16,079 nucleotides of DNA from Acidobacteriota bacterium (GTDB lineage: Bacteria; Acidobacteriota; Terriglobia; UBA7540). The first letter of the stretch is position 1. Each line of letters begins with the position of its first letter. The position numbers were made by a program, and so were the translations under genes. The stretch is from positions 1-16,079 of the forward strand of contig QHZK01000132.1 of the NCBI GenBank assembly GCA_003224635.1. The letters run 5' to 3'. Under the pieces are notes generated by a model. That model did no database searches and was not told the DNA's origin. It saw nothing but the letters and a program-made list of their open reading frames with translations. Positions 1 to 6,120 of this stretch are shown piece by piece.

Positions 1-655
1 TCGGGAGATAAATCCGGTCGCGATCGAGGTCCACGGCGACGTCTTGCCAGAAATTCGCAAGCTGGAGGGCGGTGCAAATCGAGTCCGAGAGCGCGAATAG
101 CTCCTCCTCGCGGTGGCCAAAAAGCTCGAGCACCAATCGCCCCACGGGATTAGCCGAACAGGCGCAGTAAGCAAGCAAGGACGCGAAATCCCGGTGGCGA
201 TTGATGCGGACGTCAAGCTCGAAGGCTCGCAGAAGATTTTCAAAATGCGCCTCGGAAAGCCCGAATTCCCTGACCGCGTCGCCGAGCGCGATGAACACCG
301 CGTCCGGAGAGAAGGGCTGCAGCCCGTCTTTCCCCTCGACGGGCCCCTCGGTGGGCCCCTTCACGGGCCCCTCGGCGCGAAAGTCGCCGCTCCGACCGGG
401 GAGCGCGCTAAGGCCCGGGGAGTCTCCTCGATAGCACTTGTGAAGGCGCTGCCGCCAATCGGCGAGCGCCTCCAGGCGGCGTTCTACTCCGGGCTCGTCG
501 GCGAAATCATCGGCGCACCGCGCAAACGCGTAAATGGCGGCCAGCGCGTCGCGCTTGGCGCGCGGCACCAGGTAGGAGGCGACGGGGAAATTCTCGTAAT
601 GCCGCCGGGCCAGACGCCTGCACTCGGCATAGGCAGCGCGTACGGATTGATCCAT
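1..655 (-). CDS. hpnC: Squalene/phytoene synthase family protein, HpnC type (hydroxysqualene synthase), 3' end outside window
   Basis: Reading the minus strand from ATG at 655 gives 218 codons with no stop before the window edge, so the C-terminus is missing. HpnC converts presqualene diphosphate to hydroxysqualene in the HpnC/D/E route to squalene and hopanoids. Visible hallmarks are HYENFPVAS near residue 19, the first Asp-rich motif CADDFADE near residues 47-54, YCACSANPVGRLVLELFG near 163-180, and the second Asp-rich motif FWQDVAVDLDRDRIYLP near 202-218. The FPVAS and FWQDVAVD forms fit HpnC better than HpnD or plant-type squalene synthase. Between about residues 78 and 112 there is a Gly/Pro-rich insertion containing EGPVKGPTEGPVEGKDG, where the family normally has a short loop. 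The gene follows ftsZ with an 85-base gap. An hpnD-like gene may follow outside the window. Family assignment is firm; the exact subfamily is an inference from motifs. Confidence 0.88.
   Translation of the reverse strand, partial: MDQSVRAAYAECRRLARRHYENFPVASYLVPRAKRDALAAIYAFARCADDFADEPGVERRLEALADWRQRLHKCYRGDSPGLSALPGRSGDFRAEGPVKGPTEGPVEGKDGLQPFSPDAVFIALGDAVREFGLSEAHFENLLRAFELDVRINRHRDFASLLAYCACSANPVGRLVLELFGHREEELFALSDSICTALQLANFWQDVAVDLDRDRIYLP
341..376. repeat. 12-base in-frame tandem repeat inside hpnC
   Basis: Three units beginning GGGCCC start at 341, 353 and 365 (gggcccctcggt, gggccccttcac, gggcccctcggc on the plus strand). The 12-base period is a multiple of three, so the units add residues without shifting frame. 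On the minus strand they encode the repeated EGPV/KGPT/EGPV tetrapeptides of the HpnC insertion. The repeat period is read directly from the sequence; that it arose by replication slippage is inference. Confidence 0.85.
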
Positions 656-662
656 TGAGTCA

Positions 663-744
663 TTGAGCCCTTGAGCCATTGGGTCATTTAAGACGCTGAC
701 GCCTTTAAAAGGAACAGCAAGTTTGCAATGGCTCAATGGCTCAA
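663..744. repeat. Inverted-arm repeat between hpnC and ftsZ
   Basis: Arm 663-681 (TTGAGCCCTTGAGCCATTG) and arm 726-744 are reverse complements at 18 of 19 positions, around a 44-base spacer. Each arm contains two copies of an 8-base unit like TTGAGCCA. The right arm runs into ftsZ and supplies its TGA stop (741-743). There is no T-run after the stem on the minus strand, so it is not a standard intrinsic terminator. It resembles the inverted-arm elements at 5903-6108, 8981-9102 and 14991-15177 in plan but not in unit sequence. Confidence 0.8.
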
Positions 745-1934
745 TTCCCAGCCCCCTTGCCGCGGCGCAGGAACGCCGGAACATCGAGGTCATCGGCGGC
801 AATCTCCGGAGGAGCACCCTTGGCCGGCGCCGCCGGGACGACCTCCACCGGAGGCTTGTTGTCCCTCTTGAGCAGCATATTTTTCACGGTCTGCTGAGCG
901 GAACGGATGGCCGCCGAGGGGCCGGAGCGGCCGGCCAAGCCGACCTTCTCTCCCTTGATCCCGGTTGCTATCACCGTGACCTTCACGGCGTCTTCCATCG
1001 CTTCATCGTGAACGGCGCCGAAGATGATGTTCGCATTTTCGGCGGCGACCCGTTGAACGATCGACGAAGCCTCGTGGACCTCATGGAGCGTGAGTTTGCT
1101 CGAACCCGTAATGTTCAGCAGGATTCCCTGCGCCCCGTTGATCGAGGCATCTTCGAGCAGCGGACTGGAAATCGCTTTGCGAGTGGCCTCGACGGCGCGG
1201 CTCTCACCCCTGGCGATCGCCGTCCCCATCACCGCGTAGCCCATGCCCGCCATGATGGTCCGGACGTCGGCGAAGTCGCGGTTGATGATCCCGGTGATGG
1301 TGATGATATCGGAGATGCCCTGGACGCCCTGCAGCAGGATCTCGTCGGCGATGCGGAACGCCTCGAAGAAACTCGTGCCCTTGTCCACGAATTGCATCAG
1401 GCGCTCGTTGGGAATGCAGATGACCGTGTCGACCGCGGCCGACAGTTCCGCCAAAGCCTGCTCGGCCTGCAGCATGCGCCGCTTGCCCTCGAAGGCGAAG
1501 GGCTTGGTCACGACCGCCACCGTCAGGGCTCCGAGTTCGAGCGCCAGGGCCGCCACGATCGGCACTCCGCCCGATCCGGTGCCTCCGCCCAGGCCTGCGG
1601 TAATGAAGACCATGTCGGCGCCTTCCAGCGCGTCGACCAGCTTTTCGGTGTCTTCAAGGGCGGCGCGCCGGCCGACCTCGGGGTTGGCGCCCGCCCCAAG
1701 GCCTTTCGTCAGCTTGGCCCCGAGCTGAATTTTCACCGGCGCGTGCGACGCCTGGAGCGCCTGAACGTCGGTGTTGGCGACCATGAACTCCACGCCCTCG
1801 AGCTTGGCGGCGATCATGCGGTTGATGGCGTTGCCGCCGCCCCCGCCCACGCCAATCACCTTGATCTTGGCGCCCCGTTCGATTTCGTCCGAGAAGTCCA
1901 CTCGCAAGTCACCGTTTTCGGGTTCGATTGCCAT
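741..1934 (-). CDS. ftsZ: Cell division protein FtsZ
   Basis: FtsZ is the tubulin-like GTPase that polymerises into the Z-ring at midcell. The chosen start gives 397 residues, a normal length. It has AAGGAG five bases upstream and begins just before the conserved core; the frame stays open to an earlier ATG at 2027, but that would add 31 unconserved residues. Visible features are the glycine-rich nucleotide loop IGVGGGGGNAINRM (residues 27-40), NTDVQAL (54-60), the signature GGGTGSG (116-122), VVTKPFAFEGKRR (141-153) and the T7 loop IINRDFADV (216-224), with catalytic D220 and D223. The conserved C-terminal peptide DLDVPAFLRR (382-391), which binds FtsA, follows a short linker. Small oddities are GTGSG where many FtsZ proteins have GTGTG, and Arg at 219 in the T7 loop where E. 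coli has Val. The stop codon lies inside a repeat arm. Confidence 0.98.
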   Translation of the reverse strand: MAIEPENGDLRVDFSDEIERGAKIKVIGVGGGGGNAINRMIAAKLEGVEFMVANTDVQALQASHAPVKIQLGAKLTKGLGAGANPEVGRRAALEDTEKLVDALEGADMVFITAGLGGGTGSGGVPIVAALALELGALTVAVVTKPFAFEGKRRMLQAEQALAELSAAVDTVICIPNERLMQFVDKGTSFFEAFRIADEILLQGVQGISDIITITGIINRDFADVRTIMAGMGYAVMGTAIARGESRAVEATRKAISSPLLEDASINGAQGILLNITGSSKLTLHEVHEASSIVQRVAAENANIIFGAVHDEAMEDAVKVTVIATGIKGEKVGLAGRSGPSAAIRSAQQTVKNMLLKRDNKPPVEVVPAAPAKGAPPEIAADDLDVPAFLRRGKGAGN

Positions 1935-1939
1935 GTTCG

Positions 1940-1945
1940 CTCCTT
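1940..1945 (-). promoter_or_regulatory. ftsZ ribosome binding site
   Basis: On the minus strand AAGGAG lies five bases before the ATG at 1934. It is the clearest Shine-Dalgarno sequence in the cluster and decides the ftsZ start over the upstream in-frame ATG at 2027. Confidence 0.85.
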
Positions 1946-1999
1946 TTTCGGTCGTGGGCAAGTCCCCCTGTGGCAGCCCTGCCCGCAGCACCGAAAACA

Positions 2000-2072
2000 C
2001 CGGTGGGGGACACCGGCGCCACAGCAAACTCGACCACTACCCTTTTCCGGGGCAGTTGACAGCCAACTGCCC
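2000..2072. repeat. Two hairpins in the ftsA-ftsZ gap
   Basis: In the 192-base gap upstream of ftsZ, GGGCAGTTG (2050-2058) pairs perfectly with CAACTGCCC (2064-2072) around a five-base loop. CCGGTG (2000-2005) pairs with CACCGG (2011-2016), also around five bases. Neither stem is followed by a T-run on the minus strand. They could be RNA structures in the ftsZ leader, sites for a regulator, or a dispersed repeat; the sequence alone does not decide. Confidence 0.6.
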
Positions 2073-2126
2073 GCGGTCCGCGACCAGGCCGGAGGGCGAC
2101 GGACTCGATGGGACTAACACCCGCAA

Positions 2127-3353
2127 TCATCCTTCTTTTCCTCCAACCAGGATGCTCCACAATTTCTCTGTCCAGCCTTGGCTCTGCGGTCTCTGCGAGA
2201 GCTGCTGGCGGAAGCCATAGGCCACCAGACCTACCACGGTCGCAAAGGCGGGATCGGGGAGGGCCTCCCCCATTTTTGTAAGGCCTGCTGGCACACCCAG
2301 CCGAACGGGAAGTTCGAGTGTTTGTTCCGCCAGCGTCCCCAGTCCTCCGAGCTTCGCTCCGCCACCGCACAACACCACGCCCCTGCCCAGTTGTTTTCCC
2401 GCGCCCGACCGCGCCAGCTCGGCTTCAACAAGCTCGAGCAATTCGACCGCCCGAGGCTCAAGTATCTCACTCAACATGGCATAGGTCGCGAGGCTCGAAG
2501 TGCGCTCGTCGGCTCCGGGAAGCTCGATCGCCCGCGTCAAGGGCTGCTCGGGGTCGCGCGCGCCCCAGGCCCGCTTCATCTTCTCCGCCTCGGGAACGGG
2601 CGCACGCAGCCCGACGGCAATATCGTGGGTGAAGTGTTCGCCGCCGATCGGGATCACGGCGCTGTGTTGGACGGCCCTCTCACGGTAGACAATCAGGCCC
2701 GACGATCCCGCGCCGATGTCGATGAGGGCGGCGCCCAGTTCGCGGTCCTCCACCGTCAGGCAGGCTTCCGCGCTCGCCAGCGGTTCAAACACGATTCCAT
2801 TGTCCGGCAGCCTGATTCCTTGCCGGTTGACCACCGTGATGACGTTCTGCGTCGCGGTCGAGGAGGCCGTGACCAGGTGTACGTTCACTTCCAGATGCGT
2901 CCCCACCATCCCCACGGGCTGACGAATGCCGTCTTGCGAATCCAGCAGATATTGCTGCGGCTCGACGTGGAGCAGCTCGCGGTCGGGAGGCAACGAAATG
3001 CTGTGGGCGGCCCGCTGGGCTTTGGCAAGGTCTTCGTGGGTGACCTCGCGACGCCGGTTGCCAAGGCTCAATGCTCCGCGCGAATCGACACCCTTGACGT
3101 GGGGGCCCGAAACGCCGACGTAGGCGGAGTCGACGGGCACTCCCGCAGCGGCTTCGGCCTCCTCGACGGCTTTCTTGACGGAGAGCCCCGCGCCCTCGAG
3201 GTTCACGATCACGCTCTTGCGCCAGCCCTTGGATTCCGCGGCGCCCAAACCCATTACTTCCAGCTTCGCGCCTGAGGCAGGTCGGCAAATCAGCGCGCAG
3301 GTCTTGTCGCTGCCAAGGTCGAGGCCGACGATGAAATCCGGCTTGCGCGCCAA
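2127..3353 (-). CDS. ftsA: Cell division protein FtsA
   Basis: FtsA is the actin-like ATPase that anchors FtsZ filaments to the inner face of the membrane and recruits later division proteins. The protein has 408 residues, close to the family norm. The phosphate-1 motif GLDLGSDKTCALI is at residues 10-22, an SHS2-type 1C subdomain follows (roughly 85-165), the phosphate-2 motif LIDIGAGSSGLIVY is at 210-223, and the adenosine motif VVLCGGGAKLGGL is at 326-338. The C-terminal amphipathic helix WTEKLWSILVG (394-404) is the membrane-targeting sequence. The start codon is TTG at 3353, nine bases after the ftsQ stop, with AGGG upstream; it sits directly before the conserved N-terminus and no better start is visible. 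The close spacing implies translation coupled with ftsQ. Confidence 0.97.
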   Translation of the reverse strand: MARKPDFIVGLDLGSDKTCALICRPASGAKLEVMGLGAAESKGWRKSVIVNLEGAGLSVKKAVEEAEAAAGVPVDSAYVGVSGPHVKGVDSRGALSLGNRRREVTHEDLAKAQRAAHSISLPPDRELLHVEPQQYLLDSQDGIRQPVGMVGTHLEVNVHLVTASSTATQNVITVVNRQGIRLPDNGIVFEPLASAEACLTVEDRELGAALIDIGAGSSGLIVYRERAVQHSAVIPIGGEHFTHDIAVGLRAPVPEAEKMKRAWGARDPEQPLTRAIELPGADERTSSLATYAMLSEILEPRAVELLELVEAELARSGAGKQLGRGVVLCGGGAKLGGLGTLAEQTLELPVRLGVPAGLTKMGEALPDPAFATVVGLVAYGFRQQLSQRPQSQGWTEKLWSILVGGKEG

Positions 3354-3362
3354 AACGAAGCC

Positions 3363-4304
3363 CTACTCTTTCTGCGTCTTCAAGCCAGGCCGTGACGCTG
3401 CGACTCGATCATCATCCGCAGCAGCCGGCTGTGGACTTACCACGATCTGATTGCCGTAACGCAAATCGACAGACGCGGCTGTGACGTCACCCTTGACCAG
3501 CTCGGGCACTAAGGCCAGAAAATTGTGGAACCGCTCTCCAAATTCATCGCGGCCCAAGTGCAGCTCCAGGTTCTTATTCTCGCGCACAACGACCGCCTTC
3601 AGGTCGTCCGAGTCCGAGAGGTCCACTTCGGAAACCACCCAGCCCGATGGCGCGGCCTCGCTCGAGATCTGTCGCATGAATTCCCGATATAGGTCGAGGC
3701 GGGACCTGCGCTCCGGCGGGCTCAAGCGCGAGTCCAGGCCAGCCAGCACCGGAAAGTCAAAAGCGGCCTTTTCGGGCCTTTCGAGCAGCACCCCCTCGCG
3801 ATCAATCAGTTTGAGCCGCCCTTCGACATTCACGAAAGCTACCGGCTCACGCTCTTCCACCCGCACGGTGAGGTGGTGGGGATAGGCCCGCGTCAGCCTC
3901 GCCGAACGAACCCAAGGGATCGATTCCACTACACCTGTGGCCTTGTCGAGCGACAACCGGAGCATGTTCACGCGAGTCCGCCTGGCCCTCCCGGGACCGC
4001 TCGAGATGCCCAGCGCTTCCGCAATCTGCTCCTTCGAAACGTAGCGGTTCCCTTCGACCGCCACGTCGGCGGCGGAGTTCAACACAAACAGGCGCGAAGT
4101 AAGCGCGAACTCCGCCACATGATAAGCGGCGTACGTGACCGGCAGCAGCACGAAGGTGGTGAATAGCAACCACCGCAAGACCCGCCTGAGACGAGCGAAG
4201 CGCCTGCTCCGCACCGGCACGGCCTTCTGCCGCCGCCGGTAGGGGGAAACCTCGTCGGCGTCAAAGTCTGGCAGCGAACCGTCTTGGGCGTGCGCCAGCG
4301 ACAT
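3363..4304 (-). CDS. ftsQ: Cell division protein FtsQ/DivIB (POTRA domain)
   Basis: FtsQ is a bitopic membrane protein of the divisome that links cytoplasmic and periplasmic division proteins. From the ATG at 4304 it has 313 residues. A basic cytoplasmic segment (PYRRRQKAVPVRSRRFARLRR, about 21-41) precedes one membrane helix (about 42-62, LRWLLFTTFVLLPVTYAA). A POTRA domain follows from about residue 73, with VAVEGNRYVSKEQI, then ESIPWVRSARLTRAYPHHL and VRVEEREPVAFV, the typical FtsQ pattern. A charged C-terminal tail ends the protein. An in-frame GTG at 4358 would add 18 residues, but it lies in a hairpin-forming repeat and has no clear ribosome binding site, so I prefer 4304. No strong Shine-Dalgarno sequence is seen for either start. 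Confidence 0.92.
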   Translation of the reverse strand: MSLAHAQDGSLPDFDADEVSPYRRRQKAVPVRSRRFARLRRVLRWLLFTTFVLLPVTYAAYHVAEFALTSRLFVLNSAADVAVEGNRYVSKEQIAEALGISSGPGRARRTRVNMLRLSLDKATGVVESIPWVRSARLTRAYPHHLTVRVEEREPVAFVNVEGRLKLIDREGVLLERPEKAAFDFPVLAGLDSRLSPPERRSRLDLYREFMRQISSEAAPSGWVVSEVDLSDSDDLKAVVVRENKNLELHLGRDEFGERFHNFLALVPELVKGDVTAASVDLRYGNQIVVSPQPAAADDDRVAASRPGLKTQKE

Positions 4305-4357
4305 AAGAGTGGGGAGGCCAGGCAAGTTGCCGAGAAAGCCTTCGCAGTTATGCGTCA

Positions 4358-4425
4358 CGGCACGGCTTCAGCGTGCCGAAACGCGCATCTTAATTTTTTG
4401 GTTTCGCGCCTCATACTCGGCACGC
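4358..4425. repeat. Palindromic REP-like element between murC and ftsQ
   Basis: CGGCACG (4358-4364) pairs with CGTGCCG (4372-4378) as a small hairpin. GCGTGCCGA (4371-4379) also pairs perfectly with TCGGCACGC (4417-4425) across an A/T-rich spacer that contains TTTTTT (4395-4400). The two pairings are mutually exclusive alternatives. This is the form of a dispersed palindromic intergenic element. It fills most of the 165-base gap where murB and ddl are found in some other bacteria. Confidence 0.6.
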
Positions 4426-4469
4426 TTGGAAGCGCGCCCTGACGAAGCCTCGATTTCTCACGCCCCCAG

Positions 4470-5885
4470 TCACGGCGGCGCCCGCCTGCTGCCTGTCATG
4501 GAGGCTTGGGCCTGCATCGCTTCGCCCAGTCTTTCTGCAATCTTCCAGACACTTCCCGCGCCGATCGTCAGGACAAGGTCGCCCGGACGGGCCTCGGCCA
4601 GGACTTCTTCGATGATTTCCTGTTCTGAGGACGCATAGCGCGCCCCGTCAAACCCCAGCTCGCGCATCCGCCCCACCAGCCGCTCCGAAGTAATGCCCGG
4701 AATGGGCGGCTCGCTCGCGGGATAGATGTCCAGCACGTAGACCCTTTCGCAGCCGTCGAAGCACCGCGCAAAATCGTCCATGAGGGATTTAGTGCGGGAG
4801 TAGCGGTGGGGCTGGAAAATCGCCCAGATGCGCCTCGCGCCCTGCAACCGGGCCGCGTCCAGGGTCGCCCGGATTTCCGTCGGATGGTGACCGTAATCAT
4901 CCACCACCATGACGCCGTTCAATTCCGCCTTGATTTGGAAGCGCCGATCAGCTCCCCGAAAATGCTCCAGCCCCTCGCGAATCTGGGCGGCGCTAAGGTC
5001 AAGCTCCAACCCCACGGCTACGGCGGCGAGCGCGTTCTGGACGTTGTGGCGTCCCGGAACGTTCAACCGAACGCGGCCCAGAGGCTTGCCCTTCACCCTG
5101 GCCTCAAAATTCGACCCTCTTCGTTCCAGCTCCACCCCCGCGCAAGCGACGTCCGCACCGGGCTCGATTCCGTAGGTAACGAGGCGACGGCGAAGCTGCG
5201 GCACGAGCCGCTCGAGCTCGGTGCGCCAGGGCGGATCGAAGCAGGCAATCACGGCCCCGTAGAACGGCACTTTATTCATAAAAGAGAGGAACGCCGAGGC
5301 GATCTCCTCCAGGTCCCGATAGTGGTCAAGATGCTCGCGGTCGATATTGGTAACCACCGCCAGCGCCGGATACAGATACAGAAATGAGCGGTCGCTCTCA
5401 TCCGCCTCGACCACGATCAACTCGCCTTTGCCCAGCCGGGCGCTCGAGCCGAACGCGTCCAGGCGCCCGCCGATCACCGCCGTGGGGTCGAGGCCCGCCG
5501 CGGCCAGCATCACGGCAATCATCGAAGTCACCGTCGTCTTGCCGTGGGAGCCAGCGACCGCGACCGAGAACTTCAGGCGCATGAGTTCGGCAAGCATCTC
5601 TGCCCGCGGGATGACGGGGATTTGCAGCCGCTTTGCCTCCGCGACCTCTGGGTTATCCGGCATGACGGCTGAAGAGACGACCACCACCTGCGCATCGCGG
5701 GCGCTCCCCGGCGCGTGCCCTTCGGACACTCGCGCGCCGAGACTCGCCAATCGCTCGGTCACGGGGGTTGCCTTGATGTCCGACCCCGAGACGGCGAACC
5801 CGAGGTTCAGCAACACCTCGGCGATGCCGCTCATCCCGATGCCGCCGATACCCACGAAATGAATTTTCCGAATCTTGCCGAGCAT
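4470..5885 (-). CDS. murC: UDP-N-acetylmuramate--L-alanine ligase
   Basis: MurC adds L-alanine to UDP-MurNAc with ATP, the first amino-acid step of the peptidoglycan precursor in the cytoplasm. The 471 residues match the family length. The N-terminal Rossmann loop IHFVGIGGIGMSGIAEVL begins at residue 8, the ATP P-loop GSHGKTT is at 112-118, EADESD is at 160-165, and the C-terminal domain carries VVDDYGHHPTEI (327-338) and FQPHRYSRT (357-365). DDYGHHPTEI separates MurC from MurD, MurE and MurF. The ATG at 5885 is at the right place before the Rossmann motif but has no good Shine-Dalgarno sequence; the bases before it come from the repeat element in the murG-murC gap. Gaps of 235 bases upstream and 165 downstream make coupling to neighbours loose. 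Confidence 0.98.
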   Translation of the reverse strand: MLGKIRKIHFVGIGGIGMSGIAEVLLNLGFAVSGSDIKATPVTERLASLGARVSEGHAPGSARDAQVVVVSSAVMPDNPEVAEAKRLQIPVIPRAEMLAELMRLKFSVAVAGSHGKTTVTSMIAVMLAAAGLDPTAVIGGRLDAFGSSARLGKGELIVVEADESDRSFLYLYPALAVVTNIDREHLDHYRDLEEIASAFLSFMNKVPFYGAVIACFDPPWRTELERLVPQLRRRLVTYGIEPGADVACAGVELERRGSNFEARVKGKPLGRVRLNVPGRHNVQNALAAVAVGLELDLSAAQIREGLEHFRGADRRFQIKAELNGVMVVDDYGHHPTEIRATLDAARLQGARRIWAIFQPHRYSRTKSLMDDFARCFDGCERVYVLDIYPASEPPIPGITSERLVGRMRELGFDGARYASSEQEIIEEVLAEARPGDLVLTIGAGSVWKIAERLGEAMQAQASMTGSRRAPP

Positions 5886-5895
5886 GTGTAAGTTC

Positions 5896-6117
5896 TCAGT
5901 TTGTCAGTTTGTCACTTTGTCAGTCGTCAGTTCTCAGTTTTCAGTTGTCAGTAGTCCTTTGGCGTTCGTCCGTTGTCACAGGAAGCGGTCAGCTAGCTGT
6001 CAGCCGTCAGCCATCAGCTTTCAGCAGGTACCAATAGCCAGCCGAAGGTATTTTTGCGCTGGGAGCTGACAGCCAGCTGACCGCTTGACCGACAACTGAC
6101 AAACTGACTCACTGACC
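5896..6117. repeat. Large inverted-arm repeat with CAGTTTT-like units between murG and murC
   Basis: The gap is almost filled by units such as CAGTTTGT, CAGTTCT and CAGTTTT on the left and their complements on the right. The inner arms 5983-6004 and 6065-6086 pair at 21 of 22 positions around a 60-base loop. The outer arms GTCAGTTTGTCA (5903-5914) and TGACAAACTGAC (6097-6108) pair perfectly at 12 positions. The result is one long cruciform or RNA stem between the murG stop and the murC start. The right end touches the murG stop, and the left end reaches the bases just before the murC ATG. Confidence 0.85.
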
Positions 6118-6120
6118 GGC

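Noticed and set aside
723..2117. Long open frame on the plus strand opposite ftsZ
   Set aside because: It is antisense to a firm FtsZ gene, its translation has no recognisable domain and an Arg/Gly/Asp-rich shadow composition, as expected in GC-rich DNA.
5896..6117. CRISPR-like array
   Set aside because: The repeat units are seven to eight bases, contiguous and inverted between the two arms. There are no unique spacers of constant length and no cas genes.
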